Source: Terribacillus aidingensis (GTDB lineage Bacteria > Bacillota > Bacilli > Bacillales > Amphibacillaceae). Taken from it: a DNA stretch of 64,000 nt. This document shows, in pieces, positions 6,578-16,208 of the stretch; position 1 is the stretch's first letter, and each line of letters starts with the position of its first letter. The notes under the pieces are model-generated. The model saw only the letters and a list, made by a program, of their open reading frames with translations, made no database searches and had not been told where the DNA came from. The translations under genes were made by a program, and so were the position numbers. The stretch covers positions 1,088,001-1,152,000 of the forward strand of contig NZ_CP159996.1 of the NCBI RefSeq assembly GCF_040703035.1, written 5' to 3'.

Positions 6578-9355
6578 TTGATAAAAGATAACATAATCCA
6601 ACAAATCTTACATCTGTCTGCTAATCTGCCAGATCAACATAAGGACCAGATTGGAATTGATGCCAGTCAAATTGCAGCATTGATGCAGATTAGCAGAAGT
6701 GCTGCAAGCAGGTATTTAAACGAACTTAATCGTTCGGGAGATATGGTCAAGGTCAACACTAGGCCTGTTTATTTTCACATGAAGAGACATTTGGAGGATT
6801 ACTATAATAAATCTGTCGCTCAAACAAGCTTTTCTAGTTACGAAGAGTTATTTCACTACTTGCTTAATGAAGAAACCAAAAAAAGAGATCCTTTCTCTGT
6901 ATTTATTGGTGCAGAAGGAAGCATGTCCACTCAAATAGAACAATTAAAAGCTGCTATAAGTTATCCTCCAAGAGGTCTTCCAATCATGATTGCTGGAGAA
7001 ACAGGTGTAGGAAAAAGTAATTTGGCGCGATTGACGTATGAATACGCATTGGAAAGCAATCTTATTGGTCCTGAGAGTCCTTTCCTTACAATGAACTGTG
7101 CAGAATTTGCTGATAATCCAGAGTTAGTCACAGCTAATCTTTTTGGTTATGTTAGCGGGGCATTCACCGGCGCTGTGAAAGATACGAAAGGCATCATCGA
7201 GTCTGCTGACGGAGGGATACTCTTCTTGGATGAGGTGCATCGACTATCCGCGGAAGGACAGGAGAAGTTGTTTCTGTTCATGGACCAAGGAGTATTTCAT
7301 CCATTGGGAGACAACCAAAAGTGGAAGAGATCAGATGTAAGGCTTCTATTTGCAACTACAGAAGGAATAGAAGAAACTTTTCTGCCTACATTCATAAGGA
7401 GAATTCCGATCATTGCATCGATTCCTCCATTAAGGGAACGATCTGACGATGAGAAGTTTCGCTTAATCTACCTTTTCTATGAAAAAGAAAGCAGGAATAT
7501 CGGCGTTAAATTAAGTATCCAGCATGATGTCATCCGTGCGCTGATGGCCTATCGTCCAAAAGGGAATGTAGGAGAGTTAAAGAATGTAATTACTACGTCT
7601 TGTGCAAAAGCTTATCAAGAATCGATTGATGCTATAAATGATGGAATTCATATACAACAACGCCATTTGCCAAAGGAAATAGTTGAATACTATTTACTGA
7701 ATAAACAAAAACATGTACTGGAACTGCCGGATGAATCTATATCCATACATCCGGCAGTAAAAATTATAAATGATTTTCCCTTTTTGAACCAATCTAGGGG
7801 TAAACTAAACCATATATATCAGTCTCTTATAAAACGATTAGCCGGTAATACGGATCCTAAGGAAGACATATCGGAGCTGGCTATCCTTGTTAATCAGGAA
7901 ATTGACCGAATCATGTACAGCAACCAAAAAGTAATAGAAAAGGTCGAATTTCTTAGCCTGAAACAACTGATTACTACGTACATGGAGTATAGACCAGTGG
8001 ATAAATCAATTATCTTTCCGGGAAGCTTCACTATCGGGCTGACACATTATCTGTTCGAAGCATGCAGCTCAGCCCTTACAGCTAAAGAAGAGGGCACTGC
8101 TAAGCAGGTGCTGGATTCCATTCAGTTAGTGCTGCCGGATGAAGTGACTTACGCCAATAGGATCGTCAACAAAATTAGGGATACCTTTGATGTATATGTT
8201 AACAAACTGGATATTGCTGTTATTGCTCTTTATCTCTCAGGGTTAAAGAAAAACAAGAGGTCTGACCGAATCAGGTCGGTCATCGTTGCACATGGTTTTG
8301 CCACAGCAAGCAGTATAGCCCATGTAGCAAACAGTGTACTTGGCGAGAACATATTCGAGGCTTTCGATATGCCATTAGAGGTTTCTCCTATTGATATTAT
8401 TCATAAGATAGAGGATTATATGGAAGCTATTGATACGACCAATGGTGTCATTTTTCTAGTTGATATGGGCTCACTGACAGAATTGCAAAACCATTTGCAA
8501 CCTAAGGGTCCAGGTGCTATTGGATTATTAAATAACATTACAACATCCATGGCTATTGAAGTTGGAGAATCAATCCTGCGTGAAGATAAAATAGATCAAA
8601 TACTTAAGTGTGTTACAGCATCCATCAAACCAACCTACAAACTGATTAAAGATGAACATAACAAGTACAATGCTATCATTACAACATGTGGTACTGGCAT
8701 GGGTACTGCGGTGAAAATTAAAGAGCTCCTTATGAAAGGCATTGGCAACACAAAAAACATCACAGTACTTCCTTATGATTTCTTAAGTTTAAAAAATAAT
8801 GGGCTTAAGGAACATGTCTTTACTAGCTATAATGTTTTGGGGATTGTAGGTACTCTGGATCCGAAGGTGCCGCATATTCCTTTTGTAGCTATGGAAGACA
8901 TTATTTCAGAGAAAGATACGAATAAGCTGAATGAAATATTCAGTGGAGTATTGCCGACTGTAAAGATTGAAGAATTAAATGAAACAATGCTGAAGCTTTT
9001 CTCTCTCGAAAGTGTTATTCACCATTTAACAATTCTTAATCCTGACAAGCTTATTGATAATTTGAGCGACATCCTAGGAAAAATTCAGCAAGAATTGAAC
9101 ATTACGTTCTCAAATCCTACTTTAATGAGTTTATATATTCATATGAGTTGTCTCGTTGAAAGGCTAGTCAAGAAAAGTCCTATTGAATATTACTCTGATA
9201 TGGAACAATTCGGGGAAGAACACAAAACGTTCGTTCATCTGATGAAGCGTATATTCTATAGAATCGAAGAGAATTACGGCGTAGAGATTCCCTTGTCGGA
9301 GATCGGATACATTTATGACATTATAAAAATCAGAAACGAAGCCTTCGTTTATTAG
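6578..9355 (+). CDS. LevR-type sigma-54 activator with PRD and EII-like domains
   Basis: A 925-residue regulator with the full LevR layout. An HTH lies at about 20-70; an AAA+ sigma-54 activation domain at about 105-345 has Walker A GETGVGKS (140-147), GAFTGA (184-189) and Walker B GGILFLDE (212-219). PRD1 follows at about 430-560 (His490), then an EIIA-Man-like domain (His572 in VAHGF), an EIIB-Gat-like domain (Cys704 in TTCGTGMGT), and PRD2 at about 825-925 (His855, His882). GAFTGA contacts sigma-54, so it should activate the -24/-12 promoter at 2850. Phosphorylation by HPr and by the PTS proteins is expected to tune it to sugar supply. The start is TTG at 6578 after GGGAGAGG. Confidence 0.9.
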   Translation: MIKDNIIQQILHLSANLPDQHKDQIGIDASQIAALMQISRSAASRYLNELNRSGDMVKVNTRPVYFHMKRHLEDYYNKSVAQTSFSSYEELFHYLLNEETKKRDPFSVFIGAEGSMSTQIEQLKAAISYPPRGLPIMIAGETGVGKSNLARLTYEYALESNLIGPESPFLTMNCAEFADNPELVTANLFGYVSGAFTGAVKDTKGIIESADGGILFLDEVHRLSAEGQEKLFLFMDQGVFHPLGDNQKWKRSDVRLLFATTEGIEETFLPTFIRRIPIIASIPPLRERSDDEKFRLIYLFYEKESRNIGVKLSIQHDVIRALMAYRPKGNVGELKNVITTSCAKAYQESIDAINDGIHIQQRHLPKEIVEYYLLNKQKHVLELPDESISIHPAVKIINDFPFLNQSRGKLNHIYQSLIKRLAGNTDPKEDISELAILVNQEIDRIMYSNQKVIEKVEFLSLKQLITTYMEYRPVDKSIIFPGSFTIGLTHYLFEACSSALTAKEEGTAKQVLDSIQLVLPDEVTYANRIVNKIRDTFDVYVNKLDIAVIALYLSGLKKNKRSDRIRSVIVAHGFATASSIAHVANSVLGENIFEAFDMPLEVSPIDIIHKIEDYMEAIDTTNGVIFLVDMGSLTELQNHLQPKGPGAIGLLNNITTSMAIEVGESILREDKIDQILKCVTASIKPTYKLIKDEHNKYNAIITTCGTGMGTAVKIKELLMKGIGNTKNITVLPYDFLSLKNNGLKEHVFTSYNVLGIVGTLDPKVPHIPFVAMEDIISEKDTNKLNEIFSGVLPTVKIEELNETMLKLFSLESVIHHLTILNPDKLIDNLSDILGKIQQELNITFSNPTLMSLYIHMSCLVERLVKKSPIEYYSDMEQFGEEHKTFVHLMKRIFYRIEENYGVEIPLSEIGYIYDIIKIRNEAFVY

Positions 9356-9373
9356 AGAGGAGAGGGAGATAGT

Positions 9374-9658
9374 ATGCTCTTAGAGAAATTTACAGTTACA
9401 GATAAAATGGGTATTCATGCTCGTCCTGCCACAAAGCTAGTTCAAGCAGCAAATAAATTTAAATCTAAAATTCACCTTGGGTTTGAGGAAACAAAAGTCA
9501 ATATGAAATCTATTACTGGTATCATGACACTTGGAATAACAGAAGGAATGATTATTGAAGTTATGACAGAAGGAGAAGATGAACGGAAAGCGTTTCAAAC
9601 ATTATGTGAGTTGATGGAAAGAGAAAGTATAGGAGTGTCTGCGAAAGCTATCAGTTAA
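9374..9658 (+). CDS. Operon-specific HPr-family phosphocarrier
   Basis: A 94-residue HPr-like protein with His15 in GIHARPAT, the site phosphorylated by enzyme I, and Ser46 in VNMKSITG, the site of HPr kinase. Both regulatory residues are kept, so it could take part in catabolite repression as well as in transport, unlike Crh, which lacks His15. It lies 18 bases after the activator gene and is probably a second HPr besides the ptsHI copy, dedicated to this PTS (inference). The C-terminus is slightly longer than the usual 88 residues. Confidence 0.85.
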   Translation: MLLEKFTVTDKMGIHARPATKLVQAANKFKSKIHLGFEETKVNMKSITGIMTLGITEGMIIEVMTEGEDERKAFQTLCELMERESIGVSAKAIS

Positions 9659-9663
9659 ATGTA

Positions 9664-9702
9664 ATGAAAGCATCAAGAGTTATTTCTCTGATGCTTTCAT
9701 TT
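9664..9702. terminator. Bidirectional terminator between the HPr gene and sigL
   Basis: GAAAGCATCA...TGATGCTTTC hairpin followed by ATTTTTCTTT. The sigL stop codon lies inside the right arm, so it ends both convergent units. Confidence 0.85.
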
Positions 9703-10989
9703 TTCTTTACGAATTCTAGAATCCTCAAATCCTAATTCCATTCGATATTTCGCGACTGTTCTCCTGGATATAGCGATGGAGTGCTTCTGGAGTAAGGTTG
9801 TAATTTTTTGATCTGATAAAGGAGAGGATTTCCGCTCATTTTCAAGTAATTCTTTCATTTTCTCCTTTATCTGATGTACGGAATGGAAAGCATCCGTCTT
9901 CGTACTAGAGACTCCTTTGGAGAAGAGCTGTTTGAAAGAAAAGAGACCGAGTGGTGTTTGCAGGTACTTATTGCTAGTTGCTCTGCTAACAGTTGATTCA
10001 TGGACTTGCGCAGCGTTTGCAATATCTTTTAGCGTCATGGACTTTAAGCAAGTTGTACCTTCTTTGAAGAAATCTGGTTGGAATGCAAGTATCTCCTTCG
10101 TTATGTTGTAGAGAGTCTGTTGCCTTTGCTCCAGCCCTCTAATCAATTGAGAAGCTGCAAACATACTTGCTTTTGCGTATCGTTTCACTTCATTTGATGG
10201 GTCGTTATGAAGCATGGCTGAAAAGGAGGGGTCAAGTTTTACGACTGGTAAATGCGCTTGATTCACAATAATGTTAATGCCACTGTCTGTTTGTCTTAGA
10301 ATCACATCTGCTGCAATATAGGGAGTAGGCTTTGTATGGAAGTTCATAGCAGGATAGGGGTTCAGTGACTTGATTTGTAAATCTGCCTCATAGATGTCAG
10401 ATAGTTCTACACCGAGTATAGTTGAAAGTATTTCATATTCTTTTTCTGCCAGCAGTCCCAGATGCTCATCCACAATCTTATAGGCAAGGGAATTAGCGGA
10501 TTTTATTTGCAGGAGAAGACATTCGTGCAAGTCTCTAGCACCAATCCCAGGGGGATCTAGAGTTTGAATTATAGCAATTGCATCATCTAATTTCTCACTC
10601 TTGATACGTAATGAAGTCGCAGCGTGTAACCTATCCAGAATCAGATAACCCTTATCATCTAAACTACCTATTAGATAATATAATACGGCTCTTACATCAG
10701 GTGAAATGGAAAATAGAGAAATTTGATGCTTCAGATTTTCTGTCAAAGATTCTTCTGATACCATTCTGTCGTATGTATCAGCTGCAGCGGAAGTATTTGA
10801 CCAGTTGGATTCCCGGTCGTTGGTAGGAGATGCGTCTAATTGAAGCGCGGGATTGGACTGAATCTGATCCTGTATATATTCATTAAGATCAGCGGATGAG
10901 AACTGTAAAATAGAAATGGATTGCCTAAGAGATGGTGTCAAAGTAAGGGCTAGCTGCTGCTTTTGATGGAGACTGACATGCAAAGACAT
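9697..10989 (-). CDS. sigL: RNA polymerase sigma-54 factor
   Basis: A 430-residue RpoN/SigL, close to the B. subtilis length. Region I is at the N-terminus (LHQKQQLALTLTPSLRQSI), an acidic region II follows, then core-binding and HTH regions (TLKDIANAAQVHESTVSRA), and the C-terminal RpoN box RRTVAKYRMELGF that reads the -24 element. The start at 10989 has GAGGTGAAG upstream; the in-frame ATG at 11055 adds residues with no RBS. Convergent location next to a sigma-54-dependent operon and its activator is notable because sigL usually controls genes elsewhere too. Confidence 0.95.
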   Translation of the reverse strand: MSLHVSLHQKQQLALTLTPSLRQSISILQFSSADLNEYIQDQIQSNPALQLDASPTNDRESNWSNTSAAADTYDRMVSEESLTENLKHQISLFSISPDVRAVLYYLIGSLDDKGYLILDRLHAATSLRIKSEKLDDAIAIIQTLDPPGIGARDLHECLLLQIKSANSLAYKIVDEHLGLLAEKEYEILSTILGVELSDIYEADLQIKSLNPYPAMNFHTKPTPYIAADVILRQTDSGINIIVNQAHLPVVKLDPSFSAMLHNDPSNEVKRYAKASMFAASQLIRGLEQRQQTLYNITKEILAFQPDFFKEGTTCLKSMTLKDIANAAQVHESTVSRATSNKYLQTPLGLFSFKQLFSKGVSSTKTDAFHSVHQIKEKMKELLENERKSSPLSDQKITTLLQKHSIAISRRTVAKYRMELGFEDSRIRKEK

Positions 10990-11164
10990 TAACTTCACCT
11001 CTAAATTGATTGATAATTCTAATTTTACACAGCTGTACAGGTGAAGGCTATACATACTTATCTAAAAATCAAATTACTACGTTAGGGGCTTCGTATTTTT
11101 CATTAGATATTCCTATTAGTTTCCCACGATTTCAAGTTATCAGAAAAGACTTTTCCTAAAAGCG

Positions 11165-11193
11165 TTGACAAGGCCATATAACTTTAATAGAAT
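11165..11193 (+). promoter_or_regulatory. Promoter of tRNA-Val
   Basis: TTGACA and TAGAAT separated by 17 bases, ending 25 bases before the tRNA. Confidence 0.7.
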
Positions 11194-11218
11194 AATACAA
11201 GACGTTACATTACATATC

Positions 11219-11291
11219 GATTCCGTAGCTCAGCTGGGAGAGCACTACCTTGACAGGGTAGGGGTCGCTGGTTCAAGTCCAGTCGGAATCA
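11219..11291 (+). tRNA. tRNA-Val (anticodon GAC)
   Basis: A complete 73-base cloverleaf: acceptor GATTCCG pairs with CGGAATC, D arm GCTC..GAGC, anticodon stem CTACC/GGTAG with loop TTGACAG (anticodon GAC), T arm with GGTTCAAGTCC, discriminator A. CCA is not encoded. The 3' half is the attachment site of the genomic island; a diverged copy lies at 24328-24372. Confidence 0.93.
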
Positions 11292-11294
11292 CTA
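11250..11294 (+). repeat. attL: 3' half of tRNA-Val
   Basis: The repeat begins with TTGACAGGGTAGGGGTCGCT in the anticodon loop and runs through the T arm and acceptor stem to four bases past the discriminator region. It is identical to attR except for one A/T difference in the T loop. Confidence 0.85.
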
Positions 11295-11399
11295 CTTACA
11301 ATCGTTGATATGAAGCGATTTTATGACAAAAACACCACTTTAAAAAGAGTGGTGTTTTTGACGTTTATAGGTTATTTGATACGAATTTGATACGAATGC

Positions 11400-12515
11400 T
11401 TAATCGTTCTGTGCGTAGAACATTTTGCCGAACTCAGCGACAGTATTTTTTTGTAAGTTGGGTAGCAAATGACTGTAGGTATCTAATGTTATTCGTACAT
11501 TAGCATGGCCGAGTCGTTCTGATACGATTTTCGGATTTACTCCTTGCTTTAATAACAAGCTGGCATGCGTATGCCGTAAATCATGAAACCTTATTCTTTT
11601 TACGCCGCTTTGTTTTATCAAACTATAAAATATTCGGTTGAGGTTTCTAGGGTTAAGAGGAGTACCTACGCTAGTCCTTATAACTAAATCATGCTCATTC
11701 TTATAAAGAGGCCTGTTAGCCATAAGCTCTTGCTTGTACATGGACTTCAACCGCAATATTTGATTGAGTGTATTTTTGTCTACAGATATTCTTCTGTTAC
11801 CGGCGCTAGTTTTGGCGCCAATGTTTAACTCGCCATTCATATCCATTGTCTGTACAACAGAAAGAGTTTCATTCTGTTCATCTATATCTTTCCAACGTAG
11901 ATCCAATTTCTCCACGTCTCATGCCTGTTGTTAAAGCTATTAGAAATACAGAATAATATCTGGAGTTCTTTGCAAAGTCTAAGAATGTCTTGATATCATC
12001 CTCATCCCAAACTTCGACTTCTTTCTTTGTTACCTTTGGTGGATCTACCAGAGCTGCAGGGTTACGAAGGATCATATCCCACTTCTGTGCTTTATTTAAT
12101 GAATCATTTATAATTGTGTGCAACTTTCGTAAGTTCTCAGATGAAAGACTTCCGCTGCTTTTCACATCATTATAAAAAGACTGGATGTCCCGTGGAGTAA
12201 TCTTGCTTATTTCTAAATGACCAAGCGCCGGCACAATGTGGCTATTTACATAATAGGTGTAGCTTTGAAAAGTACTCTTACATTCATACCTTTATCTTCA
12301 AGCCAGGACTTCATGAACTCTGCGTATAAGGTTTTGGAAGGCTCAACATATACACCTTTGTTCATAGCATCTTTCGCCTCAGTCATTGCTGCCTCGGCTT
12401 CTTTCTTTGTTTTAAATCCGCGCTTCAATTTCTTTTTGTATTTACCATTCTCTTTATAGCTAAAGGAATAGTACCATTTATTCGTTTTGGCATTATCATC
12501 TTTATAGACAGGCAT
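11400..12515 (-). pseudogene. int: Tyrosine integrase of the island, broken by two frameshifts
   Basis: The combined reading is about 371 residues, the usual length of Tn916/phage-type integrases: an N-terminal AP2-like DNA-binding part (KWYYSFSYKENGKYKKK), a SAM-like core-binding domain, and a catalytic domain with TGMRRGE, HDLRHTHAS, GHANVRITLDTYSH. It is split into 12246-12515, 11878-12234 and 11400-11915. One base is missing near 12272 (between VR and STFQSYT) and the frame changes again near 11905 (after RRGEI, before DLRWKDID). Unless these are sequencing errors the enzyme is dead. It overlaps the upstream HTH gene by one base (TAATG). Confidence 0.85.
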
Positions 12516-12721
12516 TATTTATCTTCCTTCCAAATGACGACTTGTTCTATCGGTATTTGATAATGACTGCATACCTTGTCCAATACTTCCATGGCAACAT
12601 ATTCATGTCTGCCCATCTTAGCCAGGGTGGCAGAAGAGATACCGACATCTTCACGCATCTTCGATTTTGTTTCCTCTACATCAATAAGATGCTTCCATAA
12701 AGGAGCATATGAGAAAGGCAT
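12515..12721 (-). CDS. Small Cro/CI-type HTH regulator of the island
   Basis: A 68-residue protein made almost only of a helix-turn-helix (MREDVGISSATLAKMGRHEYVAMEVLDKVCSHY, HTH_26/YozG-like). It is translationally coupled to the integrase gene by a one-base overlap, so it is probably the repressor or excision control factor of the element. Two palindromes just upstream (12784-12827) are good candidate operators. GAAAGTAGGT precedes the ATG. Confidence 0.75.
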   Translation of the reverse strand: MPFSYAPLWKHLIDVEETKSKMREDVGISSATLAKMGRHEYVAMEVLDKVCSHYQIPIEQVVIWKEDK

Positions 12722-12783
12722 TTAATAACCTACTTTCTTTCACTTCGACCAAGAGATACTTGGCTGGCTTTTTTTATGCCTAC

Positions 12784-12803
12784 TGTCCTCTACGTAGTGG
12801 ACA
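12784..12803. promoter_or_regulatory. Operator-like palindrome 1
   Basis: TGTCCTCTACGTAGTGGACA, a 20-base near-perfect palindrome 63 bases upstream of the HTH gene. The same unit occurs again 24 bases further on, about two helical turns, as expected for cooperative repressor binding. Confidence 0.5.
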
Positions 12804-12807
12804 CCGC

Positions 12808-12827
12808 TGTCCTCTACATAGAGGACA
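12808..12827. promoter_or_regulatory. Operator-like palindrome 2
   Basis: TGTCCTCTACATAGAGGACA, the second copy of the palindrome, with perfect arms and only the central bases unpaired. The pair also produces a false repeat (YVEDS) in a minus-strand open frame that is not a gene. Confidence 0.5.
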
Positions 12828-13036
12828 CCAAAAATAGTTTCTTCATATAATGCAAAACTGCTAAAGAAAACTTTAAAGAAATATATAAAGAAATACCTAG
12901 CAAACATTATTGAATTTAGGTGACAAGTAAGTGACAAGTTTGTTCGTCTAAAATTAATTTTGAAATAAGGATGAATGGTTAGAAACTTCTCTTGCAATTA
13001 ACATGTAGAGAAACACTACAGAGGAGATGCAAGAGT

Positions 13037-13648
13037 ATGAACATTTCAGAATGGAACGTACATTTGTTTCGTTTAATTAATGACGCGGGTAAGGAATATA
13101 CGTACTTAAATCCAATAATGATTTTTATTGCAGAGTACATGGTGATTTTCTTGGCTCTAAGCATGGCCACTATTTGGTTTACAAAGAATCGAAAAAATAA
13201 AATGATGGTTTTTTGTGGACTATTGGCTTTTATTTTTTCTGAGATGCTTGGTTCAGTAGCAGCAAAAATACATTGGAATACTCAGCCATTCGATGAGTTA
13301 GAAAAAGTAAATAAGTTAATCTCTAAAGCAGTAGACAATTCATTTCCTAGTGACCACACTATATTATTTTTCTCCATATGTATGACATTTTGGTTATTTT
13401 ATAGAGGATGGTCCTTTTTGTTTCTTGTATTAGCTACTTCTGTAGGTGTTTCACGTATTTGGGTAGGTGTTCATTATCCAGCAGATGTATTTGTAGGAGC
13501 CTTGATAAGCATGATTTCAGCTACTTTAGTATATTTAATTATTCCCAGAATCCGCTTTATCCGAAATATAATTCCTATATTAGAGAAAATCGAACAGGCA
13601 TTAATGTCCTTTCTCAGCAAGCTAAAGAGTAAAGTAACCAGAAAATAA
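13037..13648 (+). CDS. PAP2-family undecaprenyl-diphosphatase, BcrC-like
   Basis: A 203-residue membrane protein of the PAP2 superfamily. The core motifs are PSDHT (residues about 112-116) and SRIWVGVHYPADV (about 146-158), with the catalytic His pair; the first KxxxxxxRP motif is degenerate (KIHWNTQPF). BcrC/YwoA recycles undecaprenyl diphosphate outside the membrane and gives bacitracin tolerance, so this is plausible cargo of the island. The ATG at 13037 follows GAGGAGATG; the earlier in-frame start at 12992 has no RBS. No clear terminator follows; 13700-13745 contains only a weak hairpin. Confidence 0.8.
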   Translation: MNISEWNVHLFRLINDAGKEYTYLNPIMIFIAEYMVIFLALSMATIWFTKNRKNKMMVFCGLLAFIFSEMLGSVAAKIHWNTQPFDELEKVNKLISKAVDNSFPSDHTILFFSICMTFWLFYRGWSFLFLVLATSVGVSRIWVGVHYPADVFVGALISMISATLVYLIIPRIRFIRNIIPILEKIEQALMSFLSKLKSKVTRK

Positions 13649-13857
13649 AGTTAGTAGTTTTGTAATATTAGGACTTAAGAAATCGCATAAATTCCACAAC
13701 AAGGGTGTTCTTCCCATTATTTAAGGAAGGATGCTTTTTTTCTGTAAAAAAGGATGGTAATGGGATGAGATGAAGAATAAAAAGGCTGCACCAGCTGTTA
13801 AAAAGTAGACTAAAAATAAAGCAAGAGCAGCCTTAACTCCCACTTTTTATATAAATA

Positions 13858-14013
13858 TTAATTAGATCCGAGTACTACTTTTTGTTTAATACCTATACTA
13901 TCTAATAGAGAATTAAATTGCTCAGGATCAACTTCTTTAACTCGGTCTATTATGATTTCAACGCACTTCTCCGTTTCGTCTACATCAACTGGTTTCCAGC
14001 TTGTATCCTCCAT
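13858..14013 (-). CDS. Small acidic protein downstream of cadA
   Basis: A 51-residue open frame on the same strand as cadA, 62 bases after its stop. It is acidic, predicted helical, with a single Cys (DETEKCVEIIIDRVKEVDP) and a C-terminal IKQKVVLGSN. No Shine-Dalgarno sequence is visible before the ATG, so it may be a fragment. I do not recognise a family. Confidence 0.35.
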   Translation of the reverse strand: MEDTSWKPVDVDETEKCVEIIIDRVKEVDPEQFNSLLDSIGIKQKVVLGSN

Positions 14014-14075
14014 AACTGTGTTTATATGCGCATATATAAATATAATTAGTGGTAGAAAAAGGAGGGTATTCCCCC

Positions 14076-16208
14076 TTACTCCTTAACTCTCAATAACCTT
14101 AAGCTGTTTAATGTAACAAGTAATGTAGCGCCCATATCAGCGAATATAGCAATCCAAAGCGTTAACCAACCTGGTACTACCAATAGTAATGCGATCAATT
14201 TGATAGCAAGAGAGAAGGTAATGTTCTGTTTAATAATCTGTAATGCTTTTCGACTTAATTTAATGGAATATGGCAACTTACTTAAATCATCTGACATCAA
14301 AGCAATATCAGCAGTCTCAAGCGCTGTATCCGTTCCAGCGCCGCCCATAGCCACCCCAACGGTAGAAGCAGCTAATGCAGGAGCATCGTTTACGCCATCT
14401 CCGACCATAGCCACACTGTTGTGATCGTTACGAAGCTTCTTAATAAAAGTCAGCTTATCCTCGGGAAGCAGATTTGCTTCAATGCTAGTTACGCCAACTT
14501 GCTTACCTATTGTGTTGGCAGTCATCTGATTATCACCAGTAAGCATCACAGTACTAATACCAAGATTATTTAAGCTACTGATAACCTCTTTTGAGGAGTC
14601 TCTTATTTCGTCGGCTACAGCAATCAACAGCTGTATTTCTTTAGCTGTTCCTAGGATCATTACGGTCTTTCCTTCAGTTTGCAGCTGCTCAATCTGGCTG
14701 TTGAGATTCTTATCAATCGTTTGATGCAGTTCTGAGAAAAGAGTGGGACTTCCTACATAATAAGTTTCATTGTTAACAACGGCTTTAACACCTTTACCGG
14801 TAATGGATTGAAAGTCATCGATACGAATTGAGCTGAAATTTACATCCTTTGTTTCTGCTACTCTTACAATTGAGGAAGCAAGGGGATGCTGCGATCCATT
14901 TTCAATTGCTGCCGTTATAGCTAATAACTCATCTTCTTTGCCGCCAAAGGTCACTAAATTTGTGACAGTTGGAACACCTTTGGTTAATGTTCCGGTCTTA
15001 TCAAACGCTATAGCTTTTAAGGCTCCAGCTTCTTCTAAATGAATGCCACCTTTGATCAATACACCTTTTCTTGCTGCATTACCTATAGCGGTAACAATAG
15101 CAACTGGTGTAGATACAACCAAGGCACAAGGACAACCTACTACCAATACTGCTAAGCCCTCGTAAATCCATTTACTCCAATCTGCATTAAATATAAGAGG
15201 TGGGAGGATAGCAACTAGAAGTGCAATAATTACGATTGTTGGAGTGTAGTACTTTGCGAATTTATCAACGAAAGCCTGAGATGGAGCTCTTTCTGCCTGG
15301 GCTTCTTCCACAAGATCTATAATCTTTGAAAGGGTAGTATCTTCCACTCTTTTGGTGACTTTGACTTCAAGTAGCCCTTCTTCGTTCAGGGTTCCTGCAA
15401 ATACCTCATCTTCAACAGTTTTAGTAACGGGGACACTTTCACCAGTAATCGCAGCTTGATTGAGCGTTGAGATACCTTTCGTAACAACGCCGTCCATCGC
15501 TAACTTTTGTCCTGGTTTGACGATCATTGTATCGCCGATTTGTATATCTTCCACGTTAATCATAAGCTCTTTGCCGTTTCGACGTACTAGTGCCTCATTT
15601 GGTGCAATGTCCATTAATGATTCAATGGATTGCCGTGCTTTATCCATAGAGTATCGTTCCAGGGACTCGCTTATAGCAAATAGGATAACGACAGTCGCGC
15701 CTTCACCCCATTCTCCAATAATGGCGGCACCAATAATCGCAATAGTCATAAGTGTGTTCATATCAAAACTTAAGCGACTTAGGTTCTTAAGCCCTTTTAT
15801 AAAGAGAGAATAACCACCAATTAAAATAGCTGTTCCATAACCTACTGTCGGTATAAGATGTTCTTCTCCGTATTGCGTACTCAATCCCCAACTTAGTAGG
15901 ACAAGCAAAGCGGCTATATAGACCTTGATGTTTTCTTTTTGCTTCCAGAAAGGAGGACGTTCAACTTTCTTTTCTCTATCTTCACGGATCTTTAGGTTTT
16001 CAAAAGCACCGGCCTTTTCTAAATCTTCAATTGTTGTATCGCCGTTGACATAGATCTTTGCCGCACCAAAGTTTATTTTTGCATCCTGGACTCCTGGCAA
16101 TTCTTTAACGTTACGTTCGAATTTAGCTGCACAGTTAGAGCAGGAGAGTCCTTGTACGCGGTATGCTTTCATATCTTCCTCGGTTAATCCTATATTCTCA
16201 TTAGACAC
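14076..16208 (-). CDS. cadA: Cadmium/zinc-exporting P1B-type ATPase
   Basis: A 710-residue heavy-metal ATPase. The N-terminal metal-binding domain has CSNCA (Cys23, Cys26). Membrane helices follow from about 95; an actuator loop carries TGES (255-258); CPC at 359-361 in the sixth helix is the transport site; DKTGTLT places the phosphorylated Asp at 403; SQHPLA and [10 protein letters not shown] complete the ATP-binding parts. CPC with one N-terminal domain and an adjacent CadC makes Cd(II)/Zn(II)/Pb(II) export the likely job rather than Cu. The start is GTG at 16208, overlapping the cadC stop by eight bases, with GAGGTGA upstream. Confidence 0.93.
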   Translation of the reverse strand: MSNENIGLTEEDMKAYRVQGLSCSNCAAKFERNVKELPGVQDAKINFGAAKIYVNGDTTIEDLEKAGAFENLKIREDREKKVERPPFWKQKENIKVYIAALLVLLSWGLSTQYGEEHLIPTVGYGTAILIGGYSLFIKGLKNLSRLSFDMNTLMTIAIIGAAIIGEWGEGATVVILFAISESLERYSMDKARQSIESLMDIAPNEALVRRNGKELMINVEDIQIGDTMIVKPGQKLAMDGVVTKGISTLNQAAITGESVPVTKTVEDEVFAGTLNEEGLLEVKVTKRVEDTTLSKIIDLVEEAQAERAPSQAFVDKFAKYYTPTIVIIALLVAILPPLIFNADWSKWIYEGLAVLVVGCPCALVVSTPVAIVTAIGNAARKGVLIKGGIHLEEAGALKAIAFDKTGTLTKGVPTVTNLVTFGGKEDELLAITAAIENGSQHPLASSIVRVAETKDVNFSSIRIDDFQSITGKGVKAVVNNETYYVGSPTLFSELHQTIDKNLNSQIEQLQTEGKTVMILGTAKEIQLLIAVADEIRDSSKEVISSLNNLGISTVMLTGDNQMTANTIGKQVGVTSIEANLLPEDKLTFIKKLRNDHNSVAMVGDGVNDAPALAASTVGVAMGGAGTDTALETADIALMSDDLSKLPYSIKLSRKALQIIKQNITFSLAIKLIALLLVVPGWLTLWIAIFADMGATLLVTLNSLRLLRVKE

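Noticed and set aside
12740..12997. Minus-strand open frame with repeated YVEDS
   Set aside because: The repeat is only the translation of the two operator palindromes; no ribosome-binding site and no family.
13784..13842. Hairpin AAGGCTGC...GCAGCCTT as terminator
   Set aside because: Eight-base arms enclose over 35 bases and no T run follows; weak in either direction.
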